This document shows positions 52,402 through 61,041 of a stretch of 64,000 nt of DNA, in pieces. A program made the translations under genes and the position numbers. Origin of the DNA: Homoserinibacter sp. GY 40078 (GTDB lineage: Bacteria > Actinomycetota > Actinomycetes > Actinomycetales > Microbacteriaceae); the NCBI RefSeq assembly GCF_008017545.1, contig NZ_VRTZ01000001.1, positions 1,326,295 through 1,390,294 of the forward strand, given 5' to 3'. Each line of letters begins with the position of its first letter. The stretch's first letter is position 1. The notes beneath the pieces are model-generated. The model was not told the DNA's origin and ran no database searches. It saw only the letters and a program-made list of their open reading frames with translations.

Positions 52402-53619
52402 GTGATCCAGCTCTCTCCGCAGACCGAACGCCCGTGGCGTGAGTCGTCGTCGTGGTGGCCTGGGCTCACCGAGGCGACCGCCGAGCTCGATCCGCCCTAC
52501 GGCACCATCTCGGTCGAGGCGCTCGCCGCGAACGCGCACGACATGCTCCAGCGCGCCCAGGGCACCACGATCCGCGTGGCGAGCAAGTCGGTGCGGGTAC
52601 GCGCCGTGCTCGATGCCGTGCTCGCGCTTCCGGGCTATCGCGGCATCCTCGCCTACACACTGCCCGAGGCGCTGTGGCTCGCCGACATCTGCGACGACGT
52701 CGTGGTGGGCTACCCGACCGCCGACCGCGCCGCGATCGCGCAGCTCGCGGCCGACGAGCGGCTTGCCTCGCGGGTGACCCTCATGATCGACTCGGTCGAG
52801 CAGCTCGACCTCGTCGACGCGGTCGTCCCGCCCGACGCGCGTGCCACGATCCGGGTCTGCCTCGAGCTCGACGCGAGCTTCCGCAACCCGATCCTCGGGC
52901 ACGTGGGTGTGCGGCGTTCGCCTGTGCGCGACGCGGCTGCCGCCTCCGCGCTCGCGGCGGCCATCGACCGTCGGCCGGGGTTCCGGCTCGTCGGCATGAT
53001 GGCGTATGAGGCGCAGATCGCCGGCGTCGGGAACCGCGGACCGGGCAAGGTCGCGATCCGGGCCATGCAGCGGGCATCCGCCGCGGAGCTCCGGGAGCGG
53101 CGCGGTGCCGCGGTCGCCGCGGTGCGCGAGATCGCTCCCCTCGAGTTCGTGAACGGGGGAGGCACCGGCTCGCTCGAGTCGACTCACGCTGACCCTTCGG
53201 TCACCGAGATCGCGGCGGGTTCGGGGCTCTTTGGCCCCCTGCTGTTCGACGGATACGAGCATTTCCGACCCGCTCCGGCTGCGGCTTTCGCGTTGAGCGT
53301 CGTGCGCCGACCCACCCCCGAGATCGCGACGGTGCTGGGCGGCGGATGGATCGCATCCGGTCCGCCCGGAGACGACCGCCTGCCGCGTCCCGTGTGGCCC
53401 GAGGGGCTCGCGTACTTGCCGCGGGAGGCGGCGGGCGAGGTGCAGACTCCGGTGCGCGGCGAGGCCGCCCGTAACCTGCGGGTCGGCGACCGCGTCTGGT
53501 TCCGTCACGTGAAGGCGGGCGAGATCTCCGAGCATCTGGACGAATTCGTGCTCGTCGAGGACGGCCGCATCCTCGACCGCATCCCCACCTACCGCGGCGA
53601 GGGAAAGGTGTTCCTGTGA
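52402..53619 (+). CDS. PLP-dependent alanine-racemase-fold enzyme (amino acid deaminase/aldolase type)
   Basis: A 405-residue protein of the D-threonine aldolase/D-serine dehydratase-like fold type III. The N-terminal barrel has the PLP Lys in IRVASKSVRVRAVL (about Lys59). Later conserved parts are GMMAYEAQIAG, VNGGGTGSLES and the metal-binding end (HVKAGEISEHLDEF), where His and Cys/Glu residues would hold zinc in relatives. GTG starts at 52402, 5 bp after the MFS stop, and the stop overlaps the next gene by 4 bp. The substrate is likely a D-amino acid or 3-hydroxyamino acid, but the partner lactone oxidase makes this unusual. Confidence 0.82.
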   Translation: MIQLSPQTERPWRESSSWWPGLTEATAELDPPYGTISVEALAANAHDMLQRAQGTTIRVASKSVRVRAVLDAVLALPGYRGILAYTLPEALWLADICDDVVVGYPTADRAAIAQLAADERLASRVTLMIDSVEQLDLVDAVVPPDARATIRVCLELDASFRNPILGHVGVRRSPVRDAAAASALAAAIDRRPGFRLVGMMAYEAQIAGVGNRGPGKVAIRAMQRASAAELRERRGAAVAAVREIAPLEFVNGGGTGSLESTHADPSVTEIAAGSGLFGPLLFDGYEHFRPAPAAAFALSVVRRPTPEIATVLGGGWIASGPPGDDRLPRPVWPEGLAYLPREAAGEVQTPVRGEAARNLRVGDRVWFRHVKAGEISEHLDEFVLVEDGRILDRIPTYRGEGKVFL

Positions 53620-54959
53620 CCGCGACCGCACCCGACCGCACCTCCGAGGTGCTGCGTCCGTCCAGCGGCTGGAGCAACTGGGGCCGAAGCGCCGCGTCGA
53701 CCCCCGCCTTCCGCGCGTCGCCGTCGAGCGTCGCGGAAGTGCAGGAGGTCGTCCGTGCCGCCCGCGAGCGGGGGCTCCCCGTGAAGGTCGTCGGAGCGGG
53801 TCACAGCTTCACGTCGATCGCCGCGACCGACGGCATCCTCGTCGACCTCGACCGGATGCAGGGCGTCCGCGCCGTCGACACCGAACGCGGCCGGGTGACG
53901 CTCGCGGCGGGCACGCGGCTTCACCAGCTGCCCGAGCTGCTCGCTCCGCACGGTCTCGCTCTGCAGAACATGGGCGACATCGACCGGCAGTCGATCGCGG
54001 GTGCGACCTCCACCGGCACCCACGGCACGGGTCTCGCCTTCGGCGGCCTGGCCACGACGATCACCGGAGCGGTGCTCGTCACGGGCGACGGCCAGGTGCT
54101 CGTCGTCGACGAGCAGACGAACCCGGAGCTGCTCCCGGCCGTGCGGCTGGGTCTCGGCGCGCTCGGCATCCTCGTCGAACTCACGATCCAATGCGTGCCG
54201 GCTTACCTGCTGCGCGCTGTCGAGCACCCGGAACCGTTCGACGTGATCGACGAGTTCCGCGCGCGTGTGGAGGCCGTGGACCACTTCGAGCTCTACTGGT
54301 GGCCGCACACGACGCGCGTCATGACCAAGACGAACTCGCGCCTCGCCCCAGAGGCGGGCCGCTCGCCCGTGGGCCCGGTGGCGAACTGGTTCGAGGAACG
54401 CCTCATGTCGAACGGCGCGCTCGCCCTCACCTGCAACATCGGGCGGATGGCGCCCAAGCTGACGCCGGCGATCAACCGTCTCGCCACGCGTGTCTACGGC
54501 GATCGGGAGTACACCGACCACTCCTACGAGGTGTTCACCGCGCCCCGCAACGTGCGCTTCCGTGAGATGGAGTACGCGATGCCGCTCGACGCGGTGCCGT
54601 CGGCGCTGCGCGAACTGCGGGAGCTCATCGATCGCTCCGGCTGGACGATCTCGTTCCCGGTCGAGGTGCGTGCTGTGGCCGCCGACGAGAACTGGCTCTC
54701 CACCGCCCACGGGCGCGAGTCCGGGTACATCGCGGTCCACCGGTACGTGAAGGACGACCCGGAGGAGTACTTCCGGGCCGCGGAGCAGATCTTCCTCGCT
54801 CACGAGGGGCGCCCGCACTGGGGCAAGATGCACTACCTCGATGCCGCCGTGTTCGCGGATCGCTACCCGCGCTTCGGTGACTTCACCGCCGTGCGCGACC
54901 GCCTCGATCCGGATCGCACCTTCCGCAACGCGTACCTTGACCGCGTGCTCGGAGCCTGA
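53616..54959 (+). CDS. FAD-linked aldonolactone oxidase (D-arabinono-1,4-lactone/L-gulonolactone oxidase family)
   Basis: A 447-residue flavoenzyme of the vanillyl-alcohol-oxidase fold. The FAD domain has VKVVGAGHSFTSIAATDG (about 49-66) and TSTGTHGTGLAFGGLA near 130. The C-terminal ALO domain has the catalytic-region motif RPHWGKMHYLDA (about 389-400) and ends with DPDRTFRNAYLDRVLG. The oxidase converts aldonolactones to ascorbate-like products, or D-arabinono-lactone as in actinobacteria. GTG starts at 53616 inside the TGA of the PLP enzyme gene, so the two are coupled. No signal peptide is seen. A hairpin terminator follows. Confidence 0.9.
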   Translation: MTATAPDRTSEVLRPSSGWSNWGRSAASTPAFRASPSSVAEVQEVVRAARERGLPVKVVGAGHSFTSIAATDGILVDLDRMQGVRAVDTERGRVTLAAGTRLHQLPELLAPHGLALQNMGDIDRQSIAGATSTGTHGTGLAFGGLATTITGAVLVTGDGQVLVVDEQTNPELLPAVRLGLGALGILVELTIQCVPAYLLRAVEHPEPFDVIDEFRARVEAVDHFELYWWPHTTRVMTKTNSRLAPEAGRSPVGPVANWFEERLMSNGALALTCNIGRMAPKLTPAINRLATRVYGDREYTDHSYEVFTAPRNVRFREMEYAMPLDAVPSALRELRELIDRSGWTISFPVEVRAVAADENWLSTAHGRESGYIAVHRYVKDDPEEYFRAAEQIFLAHEGRPHWGKMHYLDAAVFADRYPRFGDFTAVRDRLDPDRTFRNAYLDRVLGA

Positions 54960-54965
54960 CCCCCG

Positions 54966-55005
54966 GGATGACCGGCGCCCACCCGATGTGCGGCGCCGGT
55001 CATCC
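54966..55005. terminator. Bidirectional hairpin terminator
   Basis: GGATGACCGGCGCC (54966-54979) pairs with GGCGCCGGTCATCC (54992-55005), a perfect 14-bp stem with a 12-nt loop, between the convergent lactone oxidase and ABC permease genes. Confidence 0.85.
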
Positions 55006-55007
55006 GC

Positions 55008-55742
55008 TCATCGGGTGCGTCGCCGGAGGGTGAGCGCCGCGAGCACGAGCGCACCGAGTGCGAAGACGCCGACGACGAGCAGGTCGAGCAGCACGTCTCC
55101 GGTCGCGTCCGACTCGGAGCTCACGAGCGACAGCGCGTCGACCGAGTACGACAGCGGCAGCCAGTCGGAGATCGCGTGCAGCACGTCGGGCATCTCGTCG
55201 CGCGCGAGGAAGATGCCGCCCAACAGCACCTGCGGTGCCACGACGAGTGGCATGAACTGAACCACCTGGAACTCGTTCGCGGCGAACGCGCTCGCCAGCA
55301 GCCCGAGCATCGTGCCGAGCAGCCCGTTCACGACCGCGACGACGACGAGCAGCCACACCTCGCCCTCGACGCTCAGCCCGCACACCCATACGGCCCAGGC
55401 GACGGCGACGAGCGCCTGCAGGGTCGCGAGCAGTCCGAAGGCGAGGGCGTATCCGCCGATCAGGTCGCCCTTTCCGAGCGGCAGCGCGAGCAGGCGCTCG
55501 AGGGTGCCGCTGCGACGCTCGCGGAGGGTCGTGATGCTCGTCACGAGGAACATCACGATGAAGGGGAAGAGGCCGAGCATGGCCGGACCCACCTCGTCGA
55601 AGACAGGTGTGTCGTCGAAGATCCAGGCGATGAGCCCCACCAGCAGCGCCGGCACGACCAGAAGCAGAACGATCGTGCGGGGATCGTGACGGACCTGCGT
55701 GAGGATGCGCCCGGCCGTCGCGAGCGTCAGCCGGGGGCTCAT
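55008..55742 (-). CDS. ABC-2-type transporter permease
   Basis: A 244-residue membrane protein with six predicted helices, the membrane part of an exporter. The N-terminal amphipathic segment (RLTLATAGRILTQVRHDPRT) and helix 1 (IVLLLVVPALLVGLIAWIF) are typical of DrrB/NodJ-type permeases. The conserved cytoplasmic loop is TLRERRSGTLERLLALPLG. Its ATG overlaps the stop of the ATPase gene by 4 bp. Such exporters carry drugs, antibiotics or polysaccharides; a drug is plausible given the TetR gene at the head of the operon. Confidence 0.9.
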   Translation of the reverse strand: MSPRLTLATAGRILTQVRHDPRTIVLLLVVPALLVGLIAWIFDDTPVFDEVGPAMLGLFPFIVMFLVTSITTLRERRSGTLERLLALPLGKGDLIGGYALAFGLLATLQALVAVAWAVWVCGLSVEGEVWLLVVVAVVNGLLGTMLGLLASAFAANEFQVVQFMPLVVAPQVLLGGIFLARDEMPDVLHAISDWLPLSYSVDALSLVSSESDATGDVLLDLLVVGVFALGALVLAALTLRRRTR

Positions 55743-56470
55743 GCCGCGGCCTCCGTCTCGTGGGCGATGATGCGCAGGAACGCGTCATCGTGGTCGGTCG
55801 CGCCGGTGGCGGTGAGGAGACCGGAGGGGGTGTCGTCTGCGACGATCCGCCCGTCGCGCACGAGGAGCAGCCGGTCGCAGCGCCGGGCCTCATCCATCAC
55901 GTGGCTCGAGACGAGGAGCGTAGCGCCGCTGTCGGCGAGCCGTCGGAACAGTTCCCACAGCTCCTGGCGGAGGGCGGGATCGAGCCCGACGGTGGGCTCG
56001 TCGAGCACGAGCAGACGCGGCGTACCGAGCAGTGCGATCCCGAGCGACACCCGGCTGCGCTGGCCTCCGGAGAGGTTCGCGACCATGCGGGTCGCGACCT
56101 CGCCGAGCCCGACCTCCTGGATCACCCGGGCGACGTCCGCGCGTGGTGCTCGCAGGACGCGCCGGAAGTAGTCGAGGTTCTGCTCGACGGTCAGGTCGTC
56201 GTAGATCGCGGGTGACTGGGACATGTATCCGACCGCCGACCGCAGCGACCGCTCGCCCGCCGGACGACCGAGGACGCGCACCTCACCCGCGGTGATCCGC
56301 TGTGCGCCGACGATCGTGCGCATGAGTGTGGTCTTGCCCGATCCGCTCGGCCCGAGCAGACCCACGATCTGCCCGGACGGCACGTGGACGTCGATCCCGT
56401 GCAGCACCTCGACCCGCCCGCGGCGGATCACGAGGCCGGTCGCGACGACCGCCTCCGAATAATTCACCAT
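55739..56470 (-). CDS. ABC transporter ATP-binding protein (drug exporter type)
   Basis: A 243-residue ATPase with Walker A GPSGSGKTTLMR, signature NLSGGQRSRVSLGIAL and Walker B LLVLDEPTVGLDPA. It pairs with the downstream permease. The ATG at 56470 lies inside a 28-bp palindrome and has no ribosome-binding site, which suggests either a leaderless promoter (AATAAT lies 7 nt upstream) or a start a little further in. It follows the tetR gene after 8 bp. Confidence 0.9.
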   Translation of the reverse strand: MVNYSEAVVATGLVIRRGRVEVLHGIDVHVPSGQIVGLLGPSGSGKTTLMRTIVGAQRITAGEVRVLGRPAGERSLRSAVGYMSQSPAIYDDLTVEQNLDYFRRVLRAPRADVARVIQEVGLGEVATRMVANLSGGQRSRVSLGIALLGTPRLLVLDEPTVGLDPALRQELWELFRRLADSGATLLVSSHVMDEARRCDRLLLVRDGRIVADDTPSGLLTATGATDHDDAFLRIIAHETEAAA

Positions 56471-56484
56471 GCGATGAATTATTC
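56457..56484. promoter_or_regulatory. 28-bp palindrome over the tetR stop and ABC start, candidate operator
   Basis: GAATAATTCA (56457-56466) and TGAATTATTC (56475-56484) are perfect 10-bp arms around CCATGCGA. The left arm lies in the first codons of the ATPase gene and the right arm over the TAA of tetR. It is AT-rich in a GC-rich region and includes a -10-like AATAAT. It probably controls an internal promoter for the ABC genes. Confidence 0.7.
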
Positions 56485-57111
56485 GCCCGGCGCCTCCGAC
56501 GTGTCAACCGGGCCGAAGCCGGTGAGGTGCCATTGCACGGCCGGCCCGACACGCGCGACGACGACATCGATCGGAGCGGATGCGAGAGGCTCGGCTCGGA
56601 TCCCCGCCCGGATCACCATGAGCCCGACGATCTGCGACGCGGCGAGGGTCGCGCGCAGCTCCGCGTCCGGGACATCGAGCGAGGCCGCGATGCGCCCGAG
56701 CACCTCGCGCACGATGAACTGACGGAGCATGCGCGCCGCGAAGTCGTGCCCGAGCGCCGTGCGCACAAGCTGGCGCACGCGATCCCGCGCGGCCGGAGCG
56801 TCGAGCGCCTCCACCACGAGCCGCACGATCGTCTCGCCGATCCGGTCGCGGGGCGCGGCGAGGGCGAGCTTCACGAGCTCCTGAGGTTTCAGCGGCGCCT
56901 CGACGGCGGCCGCGAAGAGCGACGCCTTGTCGTCGAAGTAGTGGTGCACGAGCGCGGGATCCACCCCGGCTCGCCGCGCGATCGCCCGCATCGAGGTCGC
57001 GTCGTACCCGTTCGCGAGGAACTCCGCCGACGCCGCATCCACGATCGCCGACCGCGCATCCGCCGTGCCTTTGCGTCGTCGTCCGCGCTTCGGTGCCTCG
57101 CCCTCGCTCAC
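56479..57111 (-). CDS. TetR-family regulator of the ABC exporter
   Basis: A 210-residue TetR protein with a basic N-terminus (PKRGRRRKGTADARSAIVDA). The helix-turn-helix is at about 38-57 (TSMRAIARRAGVDPALVHHY). The C-terminal domain resembles the QacR/AcrR-like TetR_C group in length. The start is GTG at 57111, with TAGGCT exactly 6 nt upstream. Gene order is tetR-ATPase-permease in one direction. The 28-bp palindrome between tetR and the ATPase gene is the best operator candidate; no similar palindrome lies before tetR itself. Confidence 0.9.
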   Translation of the reverse strand: MSEGEAPKRGRRRKGTADARSAIVDAASAEFLANGYDATSMRAIARRAGVDPALVHHYFDDKASLFAAAVEAPLKPQELVKLALAAPRDRIGETIVRLVVEALDAPAARDRVRQLVRTALGHDFAARMLRQFIVREVLGRIAASLDVPDAELRATLAASQIVGLMVIRAGIRAEPLASAPIDVVVARVGPAVQWHLTGFGPVDTSEAPGE

Positions 57112-57117
57112 GCAGGA

Positions 57118-57123
57118 AGCCTA
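57118..57123 (-). promoter_or_regulatory. Candidate -10 box (TAGGCT) for tetR, leaderless arrangement
   Basis: On the minus strand TAGGCT is followed by 6 nt and the GTG at 57111. Confidence 0.5.
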
Positions 57124-57158
57124 AAGCGAACACCAGGGGAGGGTGCAGGGCGCCCCCA

Positions 57159-57164
57159 TAAGAT
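57159..57164 (+). promoter_or_regulatory. Candidate -10 box (TAAGAT) for the lemA-like gene, leaderless arrangement
   Basis: TAAGAT is followed by 6 nt and the ATG at 57171; no ribosome-binding site is present. Confidence 0.5.
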
Positions 57165-57170
57165 GCCGCT

Positions 57171-57734
57171 ATGGAATGGATCATTCTCGGCATCGTCGTG
57201 GCGGTCGTCCTCATCGTCGGCATCTACCTGTGGTCGACCTACAACGGGCTCGTCAAGCTCAAGGTGCGTGTCGACGAGGCGTGGAGCGACATCACCGTCC
57301 AGCTCAAGCGCCGAGCCGATCTGATCCCGAACCTCATCGAGACGGTCAAGGGCTACGCCTCGCACGAGAAGGGCGTGTTCGAGGAGGTCACGAAGGCGCG
57401 TGCCGAGACCCTCAGCGCGCAGACCCCGGCCGAGGCGTCCGCCGCCGAGAACCACCTGCAGTCGGCCCTCAAGTCGGTATTCGCCGTCGCCGAGGCGTAT
57501 CCGCAGCTGCAGGCGAGCCAGAACTTCCTGCAGCTGCAGTCGGAGCTCGTCGACACCGAGGACAAGATCCAGGCGGCTCGCCGGTTCTACAACGGCGGCG
57601 TGCGCGAGCTGAACACGCGCATCAAGCTGTTCCCCAACACGCTCTTCGTGCGCGGGCTCGGCTTCACCGAGCGCGAGTTCTTCGAGGTCTCGGAGCCGGC
57701 CGCGATCTCCGAGCCGCCGCGCGTCCAGTTCTGA
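57171..57734 (+). CDS. LemA-family membrane protein
   Basis: A 187-residue protein. One N-terminal helix (about 3-22, IILGIVVAVVLIVGIYLWST) is followed by the LemA helical bundle. Conserved parts are YNGLVKLKVRVDEAWSDITV, LKRRADLIPNLIETVKGYA, and ARRFYNGGVRELNTRIKLFP. The bulk lies outside the membrane. LemA proteins are commonly paired with HtpX or other M48 proteases, as here: the M48 gene starts 46 bp downstream. Function is unknown in detail, possibly in membrane stress. Confidence 0.93.
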   Translation: MEWIILGIVVAVVLIVGIYLWSTYNGLVKLKVRVDEAWSDITVQLKRRADLIPNLIETVKGYASHEKGVFEEVTKARAETLSAQTPAEASAAENHLQSALKSVFAVAEAYPQLQASQNFLQLQSELVDTEDKIQAARRFYNGGVRELNTRIKLFPNTLFVRGLGFTEREFFEVSEPAAISEPPRVQF

Positions 57735-57780
57735 CGCGCGCCGACTCCTCCCTCTCCCGACCTCGACCCGGATCGTCGCC

Positions 57781-58671
57781 ATGTACTCCGCCATCGCGAA
57801 GAACAAGCTCAACACCGTCATCATCATCGTGCTGTTCCTGGTGATCATCGGTGCCCTCGGCGCGCTCACCGCGTGGCTCACGGGGGAGTGGTGGATCGCG
57901 GTCATGACACTCGTAATCGCCGCGGTGTACGCGCTGATCCAGTACTTCGCCGCGACGAGCGAGACCCTGGCGCTCACGGGCGCCGTGCAGATCGGCCGCG
58001 CCGACAACCCACGGCTGTACCGCACGGTCGAGAACCTCGCGATCGCTGAGGGGATGCCGATGCCGAAGGTCTACGTGATCTCCGATCCGGCACCGAACGC
58101 CTTCGCGACGGGCCGAGACCCCGAGCACGCGGTCGTCGCGGCGACCACCGGGCTGCTCGAGATCATGGACGACCAGGAGCTCGAGGGCGTCATGGCTCAC
58201 GAGCTCGGGCACGTGAAGAACTACGACATCCGGGTTTCGCTCATCGTCTTCGGACTCGTGGTGGCGGTCGGACTCATCGCCGACATCGCGCTGCGCGTCA
58301 CGATCTTCGGCGGGCGCGGCCGTGGCAGCAACAACGGCGGTCCGGCCGCGATCGTCTTCCTCGTGATCGGCCTCGTCGCGGCGATCATCGCCCCGCTGCT
58401 CGCCGCGGTCGTTCAGGCGGCCGTGTCGCGGCAGCGCGAGTACCTCGCGGATGCGACGGGCGCGCTCACCACGCGTTACCCCGAGGGCCTCGCCCGCGCG
58501 CTCGAGAAGCTGAAGGCCTACGGGCGCCCGGTGCGCCGCACCAACACCTCGATGTCGCACCTGTGGATCTCGGATCCGAATAAGCCCGGATTCATGCAGC
58601 GCCTGTTCGCGACGCACCCGCCGCTCGACGACCGCATCGCCCGGCTGCGCCAGAGCGCCGACCGCTTCTGA
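57781..58671 (+). CDS. htpX: HtpX-like M48 family membrane zinc metalloprotease
   Basis: A 296-residue heat-shock-type protease that degrades misfolded membrane proteins. Two N-terminal helices (about 12-30 and 37-55) precede the catalytic domain, where HELGH (residues about 140-144) binds zinc with a downstream Glu (REYLADATGAL). A second helix pair lies near 155-215. The end has LFATHPPLDDRIARL, the family signature. It follows the LemA gene in the same direction, a pairing seen in many actinobacteria, and is probably co-transcribed with it. Confidence 0.94.
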   Translation: MYSAIAKNKLNTVIIIVLFLVIIGALGALTAWLTGEWWIAVMTLVIAAVYALIQYFAATSETLALTGAVQIGRADNPRLYRTVENLAIAEGMPMPKVYVISDPAPNAFATGRDPEHAVVAATTGLLEIMDDQELEGVMAHELGHVKNYDIRVSLIVFGLVVAVGLIADIALRVTIFGGRGRGSNNGGPAAIVFLVIGLVAAIIAPLLAAVVQAAVSRQREYLADATGALTTRYPEGLARALEKLKAYGRPVRRTNTSMSHLWISDPNKPGFMQRLFATHPPLDDRIARLRQSADRF

Positions 58672-58705
58672 GTCGTCGCGGGCGCCGTCTGACCGCGCGC
58701 CCACC

Positions 58706-59911
58706 TCAGACGAGCGCGACCCCGGCCTCCGCGGCGACCGCACGCGCGAGATCGCCGCGGTCGACCACTTCGAGCTCGGCGAGCCCCTGCCACGCGGCCA
58801 GCTCGCGGAGGGCGGGCACGATCCGCTCCGCGATCGCAGCCGGTGCGCCGGGCTCGCGCCACGCCGACTGCACCCGCAGCACGCCGCGCTTGCGGTCGTT
58901 CTTGAGGTCGATCCGCCCGACCAGCCGATCGTCGACGAGCACCGGCAGGGTGTAGTAGCCGTACACGCGCTTCGGCGCGGGTGTGTAGATCTCGATCCGG
59001 TAGTGGAATCCGAACATCCGGAGCGCCCGATCCCGCTCCCACACCACAGGGTCGAACGGAGACAGCAGTGCGGTCGTCTCGATGCGGCGGGGGATGCGCG
59101 CGTCGCGGTGCAGGAAGGCGGGTCGGTTCCACCCGTCGACCGAGACGCGACGGACGACGCCCTCATCGACGAGCCGCTCAAGCGCAGGCTTCGCATCGGC
59201 GACCTTGAGGCGGTAGTAGTCAGCGAGATCCGAGAGCGTCCCGATGCCGTGCGCCTCGGCGGAGCTGGCCATGAGCGCGTGCACCGCGTCCGCACGCGGC
59301 ACCTCGCGCTCGATCACGGATGCGGGCATCACCTGCTCGGGCAGCGCGTAGGTGCGCTCGAAACCGCTGCGTCCCGCCGAGACGACCTCCCCGAGCCGGA
59401 ACATCCGCTCGAGTCCGCGCTTCACCTCGTCCCATTCCCACCAGCTGCCCCGGCGGGGCGAGCTCGCGTCGCGCTCGATCTTCGAGGCCGGGAGGGGGCC
59501 CTTCGCGGCGAGCTCGGCGCGCAGCCACGCGAGGGTGTCGCCGTGCGCTGAGAGCCACGCGTCGTCGACGCGGTGGAAGTAGTCGCGGTAGTCCTGCATG
59601 CGGAAGCGGAACAGCGGCCAGTCCTCGAGCGGGATGAGCGCCGCCTCGTGCGCCCAATACTCCCGGTACGGGCCGCGCCGCGCGAAGGTCAGCCGGTCGA
59701 GCAGCGTCTTGTCGTAGCCGCCGAGCCGCGCGAACACCGGCAGGTAGTGGCTGCGCTCGAGCACGTTGACCGAGTCGAGCTGCAGCAGCCGGATGCGGTC
59801 GAGCAGCAGGTTCAGCTGGCGCGTGCCGACGGCTGCGGGCCGAGGCCGCCCGAAGCCCTGCGCGGCGAGCGCGATGCGGCGGGCGGCGGCGGGGGAGACG
59901 GAGTCGGCCAC
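58706..59911 (-). CDS. Winged-helix DNA-binding protein, YcaQ-like crosslink-repair glycosylase family
   Basis: A 401-residue HTH_42-family protein. The E. coli relative YcaQ removes bases linked across DNA strands. Conserved parts are DSVNVLERSHYLPVFARLG, YREYWAHEAALIPLEDWPLF and FDPVVWERDRALRMFGFHYRIE, given here as separate short segments (LERSHYLPVF, YWAHEA, FDPVVWERDRA). The QxQ catalytic motif was not checked residue by residue. The start is GTG at 59911, with TAGGGT 6 nt upstream, so it is probably leaderless. It converges on the htpX gene. Confidence 0.88.
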   Translation of the reverse strand: MADSVSPAAARRIALAAQGFGRPRPAAVGTRQLNLLLDRIRLLQLDSVNVLERSHYLPVFARLGGYDKTLLDRLTFARRGPYREYWAHEAALIPLEDWPLFRFRMQDYRDYFHRVDDAWLSAHGDTLAWLRAELAAKGPLPASKIERDASSPRRGSWWEWDEVKRGLERMFRLGEVVSAGRSGFERTYALPEQVMPASVIEREVPRADAVHALMASSAEAHGIGTLSDLADYYRLKVADAKPALERLVDEGVVRRVSVDGWNRPAFLHRDARIPRRIETTALLSPFDPVVWERDRALRMFGFHYRIEIYTPAPKRVYGYYTLPVLVDDRLVGRIDLKNDRKRGVLRVQSAWREPGAPAAIAERIVPALRELAAWQGLAELEVVDRGDLARAVAAEAGVALV

Positions 59912-59917
59912 CCGAGC

Positions 59918-59923
59918 ACCCTA
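59918..59923 (-). promoter_or_regulatory. Candidate -10 box (TAGGGT) for the YcaQ-like gene, leaderless arrangement
   Basis: On the minus strand TAGGGT is followed by 6 nt and the GTG at 59911. Confidence 0.5.
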
Positions 59924-59943
59924 GCCCGAGCGTCCGACCCCGC

Positions 59944-61041
59944 TCATGCGGTGGGACGCACCGACACCGGCTCGGGATCGATCGCGATCCGCACGCGGTC
60001 GTCGAACTCCACGCGCTCGGATGCCGGGTGCTGCACCCGCACGTGCGTGCCGTCGGCGGTGCGCACCAGCGTGCGGCGGAACGATCCGAGGAAGGTGCTC
60101 TCGAGCACGGTCGCCTCGACGCCGTCCGCCGCGACGAGCCGCACGTTCTCCGGGCGCACGAACACCTCGACGTCGCCCGTCATCGCGTCTCCTGCGAGGG
60201 GGAGCACCTCACCCCACACGCGCACGCTCGACCCCTCGGCGACCCCCGAGACGAGGCTCGAGAGCCCAACGAAGGCTGCGACACCCGGGGTCGCGGGATG
60301 CAGGTAGAGCTCTTCGGGGGTGCCGATCTGCTCGATGCGGCCCGCGTTCATCACGGCGATCCGGTCCGAGACGGCGAGCGCCTCCTCCTGGTCGTGCGTC
60401 ACGAATACGGTCGTGATGCCGAGGCGCAGCTGGATGCGGCGGATCTCGTCGCGCAGCTGCACGCGCACCTTCGCGTCGAGGGCCGAGAGCGGCTCGTCGA
60501 GCAGCAGCACCCGCGGCTCGGTCACGAGCGCTCGTGCGAGAGCGACGCGCTGCTGCTGGCCGCCCGAGAGCTGATGCGGGAAGCGGTCGGCGAGGTGGTC
60601 GAGCCCGACGAGCGCGAGGGCATCGTGGCTGCGCCGCACGGCCTCGGGCTTCGCCACCTTGCGACGCAGCAGCCCGAACGCGGTGTTGTCGATCACCCGC
60701 AGGTGCGGGAAGAGCGAGTACGACTGGAACACCATGCCGATATCGCGCTTGTTGGTCGGCACGGCCGACACGTCGGTGCCGCCGAGCATGACGACGCCGT
60801 CGGTCGCCTGCTCGAGCCCGGCGAGCACTCGCAGCGCAGTCGTCTTGCCGCACCCGGAGGGACCGAGCAGCGACACGAACTCGCCCGGGGCGATGTCGAG
60901 GTCGAGGCCGTGCAGCACGCGGGTCGCCCCGTAGTCCTTCACGATGCCACGGAACTCGACACGCGTGCCCGATCCGGCGTCGGCGAGCAGCGAGTTCTCG
61001 GAAGTGCGAGGCAGGGGCCGCACGGGGATGGGGGAGGTCAT
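59944..61041 (-). CDS. ABC transporter ATP-binding protein (PotA/FbpC type importer)
   Basis: A 365-residue ATPase with a non-conserved N-terminus of 25 residues. Walker A is GPSGCGKTTALR (about 64-75), the signature LSGGQQQRVALARAL and Walker B VLLLDEPLSALDAK. The C-terminal TOBE domain (about 270-365) includes VFVRPENVRL. The Q-loop is FQSYSLFPHL. It is the last gene of an importer operon and overlaps the second permease gene by 4 bp. Relatives transport polyamines, ferric iron, thiamine or phosphonates; the substrate here is unknown. Confidence 0.93.
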   Translation of the reverse strand: MTSPIPVRPLPRTSENSLLADAGSGTRVEFRGIVKDYGATRVLHGLDLDIAPGEFVSLLGPSGCGKTTALRVLAGLEQATDGVVMLGGTDVSAVPTNKRDIGMVFQSYSLFPHLRVIDNTAFGLLRRKVAKPEAVRRSHDALALVGLDHLADRFPHQLSGGQQQRVALARALVTEPRVLLLDEPLSALDAKVRVQLRDEIRRIQLRLGITTVFVTHDQEEALAVSDRIAVMNAGRIEQIGTPEELYLHPATPGVAAFVGLSSLVSGVAEGSSVRVWGEVLPLAGDAMTGDVEVFVRPENVRLVAADGVEATVLESTFLGSFRRTLVRTADGTHVRVQHPASERVEFDDRVRIAIDPEPVSVRPTA

